Shown: positions 17,690 to 26,812, counted from the stretch's first letter. The stretch: 36,158 nucleotides of DNA from Caulobacter sp. (GCA_028291055.1 JAQGIP010000146.1:1-36158); one strand, 5' to 3'. Made by a program: numbers and translations. The notes: generated by a model not told the origin, from the letters alone.

Positions 17690-17845
17690 ATGAGCAAGCA
17701 GAGCCGGCAACGGCAGGCCGAACGATTATGGTGCGAACGGTTCGGCCAACCGCCGCCGATCCGCACGGATGCGGAGCTGATGATGAAGGTGCTCAGGAGT
17801 GCGGGGCCTGCCCCGGCGGAGCAGGCGAAGGCGCCGACGGCCTAG
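17690..17845 (+). CDS. Small hypothetical protein, 51 aa
   Basis: A short ORF encoding MSKQSRQRQAERLWCERFG followed by a Pro-rich link, a short helix (DAELMMKVLRSA) and an Ala/Pro tail. The polar, basic, amphipathic N-terminus and the third-position GC bias resemble a real small gene rather than noise. Its TAG stop overlaps the stop of the convergent M23 gene through one shared CTAG. The ribosome site is not strong (TAGGGGATAGG upstream). No family is recognised. Possible role unknown. Confidence 0.5.
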   Translation: MSKQSRQRQAERLWCERFGQPPPIRTDAELMMKVLRSAGPAPAEQAKAPTA

Positions 17846-19269
17846 AACCGCCGGCGCTTGGGTCCGGCCAGGGCGGCCACGGTCTGGGCGGGGCGCAGGC
17901 CGGCGTGGCGCAGGTCCACCGGGCTGAAGCTGGCGTTGGCCAGCTTCGGCGTGTCGGCGCCCGATTGCGAGCCGGCCACCAGGGTGTCGATACGCTTCCG
18001 TTCGGCCTTGAAGCCGGCCAGCTCCTGGCCGCTCAGGATGGTCCCCTGGGGCACCTTTGCGCCGATGGGGTTCACGCGCTGGCCATGCAGCCAGACCTCG
18101 TAGTGCAGGTGCGGACCGGTCGCCAGACCCGTGGCGCCCACATAGGCCACCACCTGGCCCTGATGCACATAGACCCCCGGCCGGATGCCCGGCGCATAGC
18201 GGCTGATGTGGCCATAGCCGGTGTCCCAATCGCCCTGGTGGCGAATGCGCAGCCAGTTGCCGTAGCCGCCCCAGCGCCTGGCCTCCAGCACCACCCCGTC
18301 GCCGGCCGCCAGGATCGGCGTGCCCGTGCCGGCCCCGAAATCGACGCCCTGGTGGGCGCGGGTATAGCCCAGCACCGGATGCCTGCGCATGCCGAAGGTG
18401 GAGGTGATGCGCGCGCCGTCGACCGGGGTGCGCAGCAGGAAGCCTTTGATATTCTTGCCGTCCTCGTCGAAATACTGGACGTCGCCGCCGGCCCGTTCGA
18501 AGCGGTAGAAGCGGGTCGTTCCGCCGTTGGCCTCGATTTCGGCGAACAGCAGGTCGCCGGTCTCCACCGTGCGCCCGCTCTCGGTGACCTTGCGGTCGAA
18601 CACCAGACTGAAGTGGTCGCCGGCCTGGATGTCGCGGCTGAAGTCCAGCTTGTGGGCGAACAGGGTGACCACCTGGGCGGTGATGGCGGGCGTGGCGCCG
18701 GCCCGCGCCGCGCTCTCATAGAGGCTGCCCTGCATCTCGCCCTGGGCGACCGTGGTCTCCTCGGTGACCTTCTCCTCGAGCGAACGCACCCGAAGCGCGC
18801 CGTCGAAGGTGCGCGAGATGGTCAGGGCCGTGGCCGGGCCGGTGCGCATGGACAGCCCGATCAGCCGCGCCGAGCCGCGCCGCTGGCGGGGCTGGGCGAT
18901 GGCGGCCTCGAAGGCCAGGCCCGCCTTGATGTTGACCACGTCGATGACCTCGGCGAGGCGTTCGACCACGCCGCGCGCGTCTCCGCTGCCGACGCCTGTC
19001 CGAAGCACGGCGTCTTCCAGGGTCTCGCCCGGGCGCACCCGCACGGTGACGTTCTCGGCGCGCTCATAGCCCGGCGCGGCCTCGGCCTGGGCGAAGGCGG
19101 TGTGCTGAAGGTCGCTGAAGGCGGCGGGGTCGAGGGGGCCCACGCCCATCACCGGCTGGTCGCCGGCGGTCAGCCGCCAGCCGAGGATCAGGGCGGCGAA
19201 CCCGGCCACCGCCACCAACAGGCGCGGCGTGATCCGGGACGGTGCGCGCCTGGCGTCGAATTCCTGCAT
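17842..19269 (-). CDS. Membrane-anchored M23 peptidase with N-terminal LysM/OapA-like region
   Basis: A 475-aa protein of the MepM/YebA type, acting on peptidoglycan in the periplasm. One TM helix (about residues 15-31) anchors it; then comes a ~250-residue region beginning with a LysM/OapA-like NVTVRVRPGETLEDAVLRTG. The M23 domain follows, with TFGMRRHPVLGYTRAHQGVDFGAG (first His, Asp) and PHLHYEVWLHG (last His); all metal ligands are intact. The shorter ATG start is chosen because the extra upstream 36 residues lack family features and this one follows a G-run. It is a lone gene, convergent with the 51-aa ORF. Confidence 0.92.
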   Translation of the reverse strand: MQEFDARRAPSRITPRLLVAVAGFAALILGWRLTAGDQPVMGVGPLDPAAFSDLQHTAFAQAEAAPGYERAENVTVRVRPGETLEDAVLRTGVGSGDARGVVERLAEVIDVVNIKAGLAFEAAIAQPRQRRGSARLIGLSMRTGPATALTISRTFDGALRVRSLEEKVTEETTVAQGEMQGSLYESAARAGATPAITAQVVTLFAHKLDFSRDIQAGDHFSLVFDRKVTESGRTVETGDLLFAEIEANGGTTRFYRFERAGGDVQYFDEDGKNIKGFLLRTPVDGARITSTFGMRRHPVLGYTRAHQGVDFGAGTGTPILAAGDGVVLEARRWGGYGNWLRIRHQGDWDTGYGHISRYAPGIRPGVYVHQGQVVAYVGATGLATGPHLHYEVWLHGQRVNPIGAKVPQGTILSGQELAGFKAERKRIDTLVAGSQSGADTPKLANASFSPVDLRHAGLRPAQTVAALAGPKRRRF

Positions 19270-19417
19270 CGTGCCCCCGTGGTTACGACGATGCCGCGTG
19301 ATCCTGGAATGACGCAGCTGGGCGCCCCCCAGCAATAGTCGGACCGGAACTTGCCGGGCGCCCGCACCCAAACGCAAGCAGCATTCGGTGCTTCGGCGGT
19401 TTTGTCACGGGCGGCCC

Positions 19418-19774
19418 CTATTTAGGGTTAACAAGCGCCAGCACGCGCTCCATAGGCCGGGCCAGCACCACGCCGTCGTCGGTTTCCACGATCGGCCGCT
19501 CCACCAGGATCGGATGCTGGGTCATCGCCGTCAGGATGGCCGCGTCGCTGGCCTTGGGGTCGGTCAGGCCCAGGTCTTCGGCCGGCGTGCCGCGCACCCG
19601 CAGGATGTCGCGCGCGGTGAGGCCGCCCTTCTTCAGCAGCCCTTGAAGCTGGGGCACGCTCCATCCGGCCTTCAGATACTCCACCACGACGGGGTCCAGC
19701 CCCTTTTCGCGCAGCAGGGCCAGGGTGTTGCGCGAGGTGCCGCAGGCGGGGTTGTGGAAGATGGTTACGGTCAT
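19418..19774 (-). CDS. arsC: Arsenate reductase (glutaredoxin/ArsC-Spx type)
   Basis: A 118-aa enzyme of the ArsC family that uses glutathione/glutaredoxin to reduce arsenate to arsenite. The catalytic Cys is in FHNPACGTSRNTL, the start of the thioredoxin-like fold; ILRVRGTPAEDLGL, HPILVERPIV and the following ARPMERVLAL match the family, including the Arg residues that bind the oxyanion. No arsR, arsB or acr3 gene lies nearby, so it is an orphan arsC; some homologues (YfgD, Spx-like) do other redox jobs. An in-frame TTG two codons upstream is an alternative start. Confidence 0.9.
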   Translation of the reverse strand: MTVTIFHNPACGTSRNTLALLREKGLDPVVVEYLKAGWSVPQLQGLLKKGGLTARDILRVRGTPAEDLGLTDPKASDAAILTAMTQHPILVERPIVETDDGVVLARPMERVLALVNPK

Positions 19775-19792
19775 GCCCAAGGAAATAGCGCC

Positions 19793-19826
19793 ATTCGCCG
19801 ATCACGCAAAACTGGCGAATTGCGTG
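19793..19826. promoter_or_regulatory. Interleaved inverted repeats before arsC
   Basis: ATTCGCC (19793-19799) pairs with GGCGAAT (19814-19820), and CACGCAA (19803-19809) pairs with TTGCGTG (19820-19826). The two pairs are interleaved rather than nested, so they could be two overlapping operators in DNA or a pseudoknot in the arsC leader (19 bases from its ATG). The reading is direct; the function is speculative. Confidence 0.35.
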
Positions 19827-19891
19827 GCGACGAGGGCCGGTATGTGCGACATTTTGTCCACCCGCCGAGTTTGGCGGCATAAGGCCCCGGT

Positions 19892-20266
19892 ATGAGTGAA
19901 GCGTCCCGCCTGCCCATCCTGTTCGTCGACGACGAAGTCCTGATCGCCATGGTGATGTCGGATGCGTTGGAGGGCGCCGGCTATGATGTCGAATGCGCGG
20001 CCAACGCCGGCGAGGCCGAGGCGGCGATGGGCAAGCGCCGGTTCGCCGCCCTGATCACCGACATCGACTTAGGGGGTGGCCCCGACGGTTTCGAACTGGC
20101 CCGCTACGCGCGCAAGGGCCTGGCCGACCTGCCGGTCATCTACATCTCCGGCCGCTGCGCCCAACGCTACGACACCGAAAAGGTCTCCGGTTCGCGCTTC
20201 ATCGCCAAGCCCTTCGTGGCCGGCGACCTGATCCGCACCCTGCCCGAGGTGATCGGCGCCCACTAA
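19892..20266 (+). CDS. Stand-alone response-regulator receiver protein
   Basis: A 124-aa single receiver (REC) domain without output domain. The acidic pair is in FVDDE (residues 11-15), the phospho-acceptor is Asp57 in ALITDIDLGGG, and Lys106 in FIAKPF completes the switch. The GGGPDGFELAR loop resembles receivers that pair with hybrid histidine kinases of the HWE/PAS type. Such proteins work by protein-protein contact or as phosphate sinks. No kinase gene is adjacent. It is divergent from arsC. Confidence 0.92.
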   Translation: MSEASRLPILFVDDEVLIAMVMSDALEGAGYDVECAANAGEAEAAMGKRRFAALITDIDLGGGPDGFELARYARKGLADLPVIYISGRCAQRYDTEKVSGSRFIAKPFVAGDLIRTLPEVIGAH

Positions 20267-20451
20267 GGCGTGAACCCCTACCCGGGCTATTCCGTGCTAA
20301 GCTGAAGCTCAGCCGGACCCATAAGGTCATCTCCGGCGTTCTCTCTCGACGGGTAGGGCGTCCGCCGCGGATGTCTCCGGTTCCCTGAAAGGCCGCGCTT
20401 GGCCCCCTCCACATCGATACCGAACGGCCGATCATCGGCGGGCGGGCGCAT

Positions 20452-20643
20452 ATGAACCCGCTGCGCTGGTTCAGCTTCTCGCAGATTTCGGAGGCGGAGA
20501 TCCGCGCCGAGATCTGGCGCCTCGGCGGCCGTCACCAGGGCGAACCCCTGACCGGCGCGCTGGAGGAACTGAAGGCGCCCGGCCTGACCCGCCAGCGCAC
20601 CGACCTGCTGCGCGCTGTGGTCGAACAGCTGCGCGCCGCCTGA
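20452..20643 (+). CDS. Small hypothetical protein, 63 aa
   Basis: A short soluble, helical protein: MNPLRWFSFSQISEAEIRAE at the start and TRQRTDLLRAVVEQLRAA at the end. Two amphipathic helices are predicted by eye. It precedes the next hypothetical gene by 26 bases, so the two may be co-transcribed. The ribosome site is poor (G-rich only). I do not recognise a family. The ~185 bases upstream contain no gene. Confidence 0.55.
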   Translation: MNPLRWFSFSQISEAEIRAEIWRLGGRHQGEPLTGALEELKAPGLTRQRTDLLRAVVEQLRAA

Positions 20644-20669
20644 GCCCTTCAACTGCCAAGGAACCGCCC

Positions 20670-20996
20670 GTGCCCGCACCGCCTAAGCCCAAAGCCGCCT
20701 TCAGCCACCACGGCCGCAATTCCGTGAAGCACGTGGGCGTGTTGCGCGGCTCCGGCGTGCTTCAGGACGGCCGGCGCAAGACCCCGGTCACCTACCAGAT
20801 CGACGTCTATGAAGGCCGCAACCAGAAGAACGGCACCGGCGTCCTCTATGGCCCCATCAAGCTGGCCAAGCGCGAGGACGGCGCCCCGCCCGCGACCCTG
20901 ATCCTGGAAGACGGCGCGCCCCTGTCGGTGGTGATCTCGGGCTCCGACGAAGACGGCGTGGACATCGAAACCCGCGGCGACATTCCGGGGTTTTAG
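20670..20996 (+). CDS. Hypothetical small beta-rich protein, GTG start
   Basis: A 108-aa soluble protein with alternating beta-like segments (VKHVGVLRGSGVLQ, TYQIDVYEG, GTGVLYGPIKLA, TLILEDGAPLSVVISG) ending in an acidic region. GTG is preceded by AAGGAA at a good distance, which decides the start. Composition matches neighbours. It probably forms a small unit with the 63-aa gene just upstream. No family recognised and no function proposed. Confidence 0.65.
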   Translation: MPAPPKPKAAFSHHGRNSVKHVGVLRGSGVLQDGRRKTPVTYQIDVYEGRNQKNGTGVLYGPIKLAKREDGAPPATLILEDGAPLSVVISGSDEDGVDIETRGDIPGF

Positions 20997-21010
20997 AGTT
21001 TTCCTTTCCT

Positions 21011-21053
21011 GCCTCCCCACAGACGCGCTCGCGCGCGTCGTTGGGGGGAGGGC
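21011..21053. repeat. Short GC-rich palindrome CCTCCCCACAGACGCG
   Basis: CCTCCCCACAGACGCG pairs imperfectly with CGCGTCGTTGGGGGGAGG between a hypothetical gene and the convergent DUF2239 gene. A related copy is at 31261-31299 (CCTCCCCACAGACGCG with AGCGTCGTTGGGAGG). It belongs to the intergenic palindromes of this genome and might assist in ending transcription. Confidence 0.6.
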
Positions 21054-21071
21054 AGGGAAGCGCGGGCCTTT

Positions 21072-21644
21072 CTAAAGCCCGTCCTTCGCCAAAGCCCTGG
21101 CGTGATCGCGCACATCCTTCGGCCAGCCCTCGGTCATCTCCTTGAACTTCGCCGCGTCGCCCGCGAACAGCGCCCGGGTCGCCTCTTCATAGCCGGCCAG
21201 ATTCCCCGCCATCGTGGTGGTGAACCGATAGGCCGCCTCCCGCGCCAGACGGGGCCGGTCGCGGGTCTCGCCGCCACGCCGGGCCTCCTCCACCAGCCGC
21301 CGCAGGGCCGCCGAGGCGCCGCCGGGCTGGGTGGCCAGCCAGTCCCAGTGCCGGGGCAGCAGGGTCACCTCGCGCGAGGCCACCCCCAGCTTCGGGCGTC
21401 CGGGGCCCCGCCGGGGCGGCTCGACGGCGCCGGCCTCCGCCTCCAGGCGCGCGCGCACCTCCTGCGCCGTGCCGCGCAGATCGAGGTCGCGAGGGCGCGA
21501 GGTGGCGTCCTCGAAGATCAGCACGCTTTCGCCCGCCTCCGCCGCCGCCTTGGCGGCCAGCGCCACGGTCATCAGGCCGCCCGCCGCCAGCCGGCGGGTC
21601 CCCGCGAAGGCGGTGAAGGTCGGAGGCTCGGGCGCGTCGCTCAT
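21072..21644 (-). CDS. DUF2239 family protein
   Basis: A 190-aa protein recognisable as DUF2239. The N-terminal part (TFTAFAGTRRLAAGGLMTVA ... VLIFEDATSRPRDLDLRGT) and the central PRRGPGRPKLGVASREVTLLPRHWDWLATQPGG region are characteristic of the family. The latter has an AT-hook-like RGPGRPK followed by a ribbon-helix-like segment, so DNA contact is possible but untested. The C-terminus is alpha-helical (YEEATRALFAGDAAKFKEMTEGWPKD). The start chosen gives MSDAPEPPTFTAF; a longer frame begins 12 codons upstream. It is 39 bases downstream of the M28 gene, in the same direction. Confidence 0.88.
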   Translation of the reverse strand: MSDAPEPPTFTAFAGTRRLAAGGLMTVALAAKAAAEAGESVLIFEDATSRPRDLDLRGTAQEVRARLEAEAGAVEPPRRGPGRPKLGVASREVTLLPRHWDWLATQPGGASAALRRLVEEARRGGETRDRPRLAREAAYRFTTTMAGNLAGYEEATRALFAGDAAKFKEMTEGWPKDVRDHARALAKDGL

Positions 21645-21683
21645 GTCAAAGGAATTACCCGGGTATAAAACCCACGTCAAACC

Positions 21684-24080
21684 CTACCAGCTGAACCGGC
21701 TCTCGCCCTTGACGATGGTGGAGCCCGACAGGTCCCAGGCCATCGCGTTGTTGGGCGCCGTGGGCAGCGGCCGCGCCTGGGCCGGCCACTGCTCGGTGAC
21801 TCCGGCCCAGCCCACGGCCAGCTGTCCCGGCCCCGCCGGCTTGAAGACCAGCACGATCGGCGCCGCCGCGCCCTGCCAGCGGACGTTCACGCTCACACCC
21901 GCCTTCTCCAGCCCATGCGCGGGCTTGCCGTCGATGGTGAGGCCGGTGATCCCCACGCTGCCCTTGAGGCTCAGCGACAGCACCCGGCTGCCGGGCGCGG
22001 GCTGCGCGGTGAGCTGCATGCGCCCGTCGGGCAGGGGGGCGAGGGTGACCTGGGGCGGGGTGACCGGCACCGCCAGCGCCTTGGCCGCGTCCACCGGCCG
22101 GTCGGTCAGGGGCTCAAAGCCGCGCTTGACCAGGGCCCCGCCGTCGCCGGTCAGGGCCGAGCGGGTCCACGGATCGAGCCCGGGGGTCAGGCTGATGCGC
22201 CAGAAACTGTTGTCGCTCTGATCGGCCACATAGCGCACGTCGGTGGCGCGCGGGCGGCGCGCCGTCCACGGGTCGTGCAGGTTCAGGAGCGCGATCAGCG
22301 CCACGCCCACCACCATCGCGATCAGCGGCCCGGCCAGGCCGCCGTTCTCCGGATCGCGCGACTGGAACAGCGGCCAGGCGACGATGGCCCCCAGCCAGGC
22401 GAACAAGGCCAGCACGGGCGCCTGGTCGATCCCCTGGATCACCCCATGCAGATAGACCCCGACCCAGCCGAGCGCGACGGCGGCGACCGTCACGCACACG
22501 ACGCAGGAGTTGAACTTGCCGTCCCCGGCCAGCTGCGACGCCGCCGCCGCGACCGCCCCGGCCAGCAGCGGCCAGGCGATCAGGAAGCCGGTGAGGGGGG
22601 CGAATAGTTGGGCCGCGATGGCCGCCACGAGGCCCGTCAGCAGGATGCCGGCCCAGGCGCCGGGCCGTCCGATCGGGTCGATGAAGATCAGGGCCGTGAC
22701 CGCCGCCGCCGCGCCCAGCCCCAGGCCGATCATGTCGAAGCCGCCGAACAGCGATGAGGCTGCTCCGGTGACGAGCGCCGCCACGCCCATGACGATCCGC
22801 GCCCGGCCCTTGGCCGCCGCCACGCCGGTCAGCAGCACGGCGGCGATGATCAGCACGATCACCGCCAGCTCATAGGTCCCGAACGCGGCCAGCAGGCGGC
22901 GCGAACTCAGCCAGCCGAAGCCCGAGCCGGTGGCGCGCCGCGCCAGTTCCAGCAAGGCGGCGGTCCACAGCAGCAGGAAGACGGCCACGCCCACGCCCAG
23001 CCCCACGTCGGGCCAGATCAGCTGGCCGGCCTTGCGCGAGCGCGCCATGGCCACGCCGATCAGCGCGGCGGCCAGCCCCAGGACGATCCAGCCGCCCCAG
23101 ACCGGATAGGCCACGATCCAGCTGGCGAACACGGTGCTGTAGACCGCGCTCGGCGCCTTGGCGGGCAGGGTGGGGGACAGGGCCGCCGCGCGGGTCACGG
23201 CCAATGCCTGCTCGCCCATGCTCTGCAGCGCGCCCTTGTCGAGCACGGCCGGGGTGGAGGAGGGGGAGTGGTAGTCGAACTGGCGGCCGATGAAGGCGAA
23301 GTTCAGTCCCGGAATGCCCTTCCCGTTGGACACCGTGAAGTCGGTGTCGTTGGGCATGTGCTCATAGAGGAAGACGGCCAGGGAACTGGAGACCGGCGAA
23401 CGGGCGTTGGCCTTCAACAGGTCCACCCAGGCGGCGTTGTCCGGCCCGGTCTGGAACATGTTGGCCCGCCCGCCGCCGCCCCGCGACTCCATGTTGATCA
23501 CCGCGCCGATGTGGGCGACCAGCGGATCGTTCGACGCATAGAAGGCCCGCGCGCCCAGCAGGCCCGCCTCCTCGCCGTCGGTGATCACGAACACCACGTC
23601 GCGCTCCGGCTGAGGCCCGGCCTTCAGCGCCCGGGCGATCTCCAGCGCGCTGGCCACCCCGGCCGCATCGTCCGCCGCGCCCGGCGATCCGGCCACGCTG
23701 TCATAGTGGGCCATCAGGGCGATGGCCGGCTTGGATCGGTCCCTGCCCGGCAGCACGCCCAGGATGTTCTCCACCTGGCCGCCGGTGACCCACAGCGCGC
23801 CGTGATAGGGCGCCTCTTCGAACGACGAGCCCGCCTGGACGCGGGGGCTTAAGGACAGCGCCGTCATCCGCCGGACCAGATAGTCGCGCACCTGCTGGTT
23901 GGCGGCCGAGCCCACCGGATGCGGCCGCGCGGCGATGACCTTGTCGTCCTCGAAGGCGCGCATGGCCGAGAACTCGCCCGACGCCGCATCGGCCCCCTTC
24001 GGATGCGGGCTGCTCACGCCCATCCACCCGATGACCGCCGCGACCACCAAGGCCACCGTCAACCCGATCCCACGCAGCAT
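21684..24080 (-). CDS. M28 family metallopeptidase with multi-pass C-terminal membrane domain
   Basis: A 798-aa protein: an N-terminal TM or signal (residues 5-22), a periplasmic M28 zinc aminopeptidase domain (~40-300), then eight or nine TM helices (~310-600) and a ~190-residue periplasmic tail. Predicted metal and catalytic residues are all present: His125 and Asp127 in MAHYDS, Asp137 in AADDAAG, Glu170/Glu171 in DGEEAGL, Glu198 in NMESRG and His271 in FDYHSPSSTP. The order resembles eukaryotic ERMP1/Fxna peptidases. It probably trims peptides outside the inner membrane; the real substrate is unknown. It may be co-transcribed with DUF2239. Confidence 0.92.
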   Translation of the reverse strand: MLRGIGLTVALVVAAVIGWMGVSSPHPKGADAASGEFSAMRAFEDDKVIAARPHPVGSAANQQVRDYLVRRMTALSLSPRVQAGSSFEEAPYHGALWVTGGQVENILGVLPGRDRSKPAIALMAHYDSVAGSPGAADDAAGVASALEIARALKAGPQPERDVVFVITDGEEAGLLGARAFYASNDPLVAHIGAVINMESRGGGGRANMFQTGPDNAAWVDLLKANARSPVSSSLAVFLYEHMPNDTDFTVSNGKGIPGLNFAFIGRQFDYHSPSSTPAVLDKGALQSMGEQALAVTRAAALSPTLPAKAPSAVYSTVFASWIVAYPVWGGWIVLGLAAALIGVAMARSRKAGQLIWPDVGLGVGVAVFLLLWTAALLELARRATGSGFGWLSSRRLLAAFGTYELAVIVLIIAAVLLTGVAAAKGRARIVMGVAALVTGAASSLFGGFDMIGLGLGAAAAVTALIFIDPIGRPGAWAGILLTGLVAAIAAQLFAPLTGFLIAWPLLAGAVAAAASQLAGDGKFNSCVVCVTVAAVALGWVGVYLHGVIQGIDQAPVLALFAWLGAIVAWPLFQSRDPENGGLAGPLIAMVVGVALIALLNLHDPWTARRPRATDVRYVADQSDNSFWRISLTPGLDPWTRSALTGDGGALVKRGFEPLTDRPVDAAKALAVPVTPPQVTLAPLPDGRMQLTAQPAPGSRVLSLSLKGSVGITGLTIDGKPAHGLEKAGVSVNVRWQGAAAPIVLVFKPAGPGQLAVGWAGVTEQWPAQARPLPTAPNNAMAWDLSGSTIVKGESRFSW

Positions 24081-24142
24081 GTCCGCTCCCCGGCGTTTCG
24101 ATCAGGGAGCCACGCTTTGGGGGGCGGGGGCAAGCGGGAGGG

Positions 24143-24292
24143 CCGGGGACATGTACGCTCTCAGGCGTTTGACCTCTTCAGCGCCGCAGCCTGAGGGTAC
24201 GTGTCCCCTAAGGTTGGCGTGCTGCATCTGGGGACACGTACGGTCCAACACCGGCGCGCTTCCGCAGTCTTCTGAGAGCGCACATGTCCCCG
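24143..24292. repeat. Doublet palindrome, REPIN-like (family B, copy 2)
   Basis: A 150-bp element with the same arms as the 10341-10487 copy. Outer arms at 24143-24163 and 24273-24292 (GGGACATGTACGCTCTCA, one mismatch across the stem) and inner arms at 24197-24208 and 24230-24241 (GTACGTGTCCCC). All the sequence between arms differs from copy 1. It lies between the ctrA terminator and the start of the M28 gene. Confidence 0.9.
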
Positions 24293-24300
24293 CGGCCCAC

Positions 24301-24333
24301 AAACGAAAACGCCCGCCGGTGAGGGCGGGCGTT
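24301..24333 (-). terminator. Intrinsic terminator of ctrA
   Basis: On the minus strand a perfect ten-base stem AACGCCCGCC/GGCGGGCGTT with a six-base loop is followed by TTCGTTT, 26 bases after the ctrA stop. The stem is strong, the T-run short. Confidence 0.8.
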
Positions 24334-24358
24334 CGCGTAGCCTTGGGGGCTGTAGGGT

Positions 24359-25054
<696 letters not shown>

Positions 25055-25129
25055 CAACCTCTCCCCCGCAAAGCGTGTTGCGGCCCACGGAATTCGCCCG
25101 AAAGCTCACCTGCCGATCTTGGCAATGAG

Positions 25130-25259
25130 TTAATTTAAGACTGGTTAATGGTGAACGGCGCCTTCGCGAGAATCGTTAAGCCGATTTGCGAATCGGTGGC
25201 AAGCGGCGCTGAATCGCTCCGTGCCGATTGCTGGGGGCGACATCTCGGGATTGTGAATC
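25130..25259 (-). promoter_or_regulatory. ctrA upstream region: GANTC cluster and TTAA half sites
   Basis: Four GANTC sites (25170, 25190, 25211, 25255) and four TTAA motifs (25130, 25135, 25145, 25176) lie 76 to 205 bases before the ctrA ATG. GANTC is the CcrM methylation target and TTAA the CtrA half site; in Caulobacter both control the ctrA promoters. The best TTAA pair has a six-base gap, one short of the usual seven. CCGATT-TGCG-AATCGG at 25181-25196 is a palindrome holding one GANTC. The same 334-base gap must also contain the divergent promoter. Confidence 0.75.
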
Positions 25260-25388
25260 CGCCGCCCCAATCTCCCTGGCGTCGGATAACGCCGGGTTGC
25301 CAAAAGCGCGAGTCGGAACGGGCGGTTAGCCAAAGCGTTGCCGCATCGTCCGCGCTCATCGCGATGTCCTGATCCAGAGAGGCGCGCC

Positions 25389-26702
25389 ATGGCGTCGCAC
25401 CCCATCCAAGTCCTGCTCTGCGGCCTGTCCCTGGCCGCGCTCGCCGCCTGCGCGACGGCCAAGCCCCTCCCGGCTGCCGCCGGGTTCGGGCCCGATCCCA
25501 CCTTGCCGGCCCCCAACGGCTCGGGCCTGCCCACCGTGAAGATCGCCCCGGCCGCCAGCTGGCCGCCCGGCGTCACGCCCACGCCCGCCGCCGGCCTGGC
25601 GGTGAAACCCTTCGCCACCGGCCTGACCCATCCCCGCTGGCTCTACCAGCTGCCCGACGGCGACGTGCTGGTGGCCGAGACCAATGGTCCGGGCGAACCG
25701 GTGAAGGGCATCAAGGCCTGGGTGATGGCCAAGGTCATGGCCAAGGCCGGCGCCGGCGTGCCCAGCCCGCAACGCATCACCCTGCTGCGCGACGCTGACG
25801 GCGACGGCGTGGCGGAGACCAAGACCGTCTTCCTGTCGGGCCTGCATTCGCCTTTCGGCATGGTGCTGGTGGGAGGCACGCTCTACATCGCCGACACCGA
25901 TGCGCTCGTGAAGGTTCCCTATCAGGACGGCCAGACGGCCATCACCGCCACGCCCGTCAAGGTCGTCGACCTGCCTGGCGGCCCCATCGACCACCACTGG
26001 ACCAAGAACGTCATCGCCAGCCCCGACGGCTCCCGGCTCTATGTGACCGTCGGCTCCAACTCCAACGTCGGCGAGAACGGCCTGCCCGCCGAGGAAGGCC
26101 GCGCCGCCATCTGGGAGGTCGATCCCGCCACCGGCGCCCACCGCATCTTCGCCTCGGGCCTGCGCAACCCCAACGGCATGTTCTGGCAGCCCGAGAGCGG
26201 CGCCCTGTGGACCGCCGTCAACGAGCGCGACGAGATCGGCGACGACCTGGTCCCCGACTATATGACCTCGGTGAAGGACGGCGGCTTCTACGGCTGGCCC
26301 TTCAGCTACTACGGCCAGCACGTCGATGTGCGGGTAAAGGCCCAGCGCCCCGACCTCGTGGCCGCCGCCCTGGTCCCCGACTATGCGCTCGGCGCCCACA
26401 CCGCCTCGCTCGGCCTGGCCTACAACGCCGGCCCGGCGCTCGGGCCCCACTATGCCGGCGGCGCCTTCGTGGGTCAGCACGGCTCCTGGAACCGCTCCGT
26501 GCGCAGCGGCTATCAGGTGATCTTCGTCCCCTTCGCCGGCGGCAGGCCCAACGGTCCGCCGCAACCCGTTCTCACGGACTTCCTGGACGACAAGGGTCAT
26601 GCCCGGGGCCGCCCCGTCGGCGTCATCATCGACCGCTCCGGCGCCTTGCTGGTGGCCGACGACGTGGGCAATGCGGTCTGGCGGGTGAGCGCGGCGCGCT
26701 GA
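25389..26702 (+). CDS. PQQ-type sugar (sorbosone-like) dehydrogenase lipoprotein
   Basis: A 437-aa beta-propeller protein related to soluble glucose/sorbosone dehydrogenases. The signal ends in a lipobox LAAC (Cys19), so the mature protein is lipid-anchored. Propeller blocks include [83 protein letters not shown] and [30 protein letters not shown], characteristic of the family. PQQ binding is inferred from family; I cannot confirm each ligand. The ATG follows GAGAGG. It is divergent from ctrA and followed at 110 bases by a secreted hypothetical. Confidence 0.88.
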   Translation: MASHPIQVLLCGLSLAALAACATAKPLPAAAGFGPDPTLPAPNGSGLPTVKIAPAASWPPGVTPTPAAGLAVKPFATGLTHPRWLYQLPDGDVLVAETNGPGEPVKGIKAWVMAKVMAKAGAGVPSPQRITLLRDADGDGVAETKTVFLSGLHSPFGMVLVGGTLYIADTDALVKVPYQDGQTAITATPVKVVDLPGGPIDHHWTKNVIASPDGSRLYVTVGSNSNVGENGLPAEEGRAAIWEVDPATGAHRIFASGLRNPNGMFWQPESGALWTAVNERDEIGDDLVPDYMTSVKDGGFYGWPFSYYGQHVDVRVKAQRPDLVAAALVPDYALGAHTASLGLAYNAGPALGPHYAGGAFVGQHGSWNRSVRSGYQVIFVPFAGGRPNGPPQPVLTDFLDDKGHARGRPVGVIIDRSGALLVADDVGNAVWRVSAAR

Positions 26703-26812
26703 ACGCGTTGAAACGCCCTCCAACGCCCGCCCTGCTTGCGCGGCGTCGCCAACTCTGGTCAGGTTAGCGCCGGCCCCGAGTTGCGGGCCGACAACCGCCT
26801 GGGGGGCGCGCC

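Noticed and set aside
17842..24080. A defence, secretion or biosynthetic gene cluster
   Set aside because: Genes here have unrelated functions and mixed strands; no linked multi-gene system beyond purEK, fliIJ, the ABC pair and tetR-SRPBCC was found.
25130..25148. A perfect CtrA box TTAA-N7-TTAA before ctrA
   Set aside because: The gaps between TTAA motifs are one, six or eleven bases; only half sites can be claimed.
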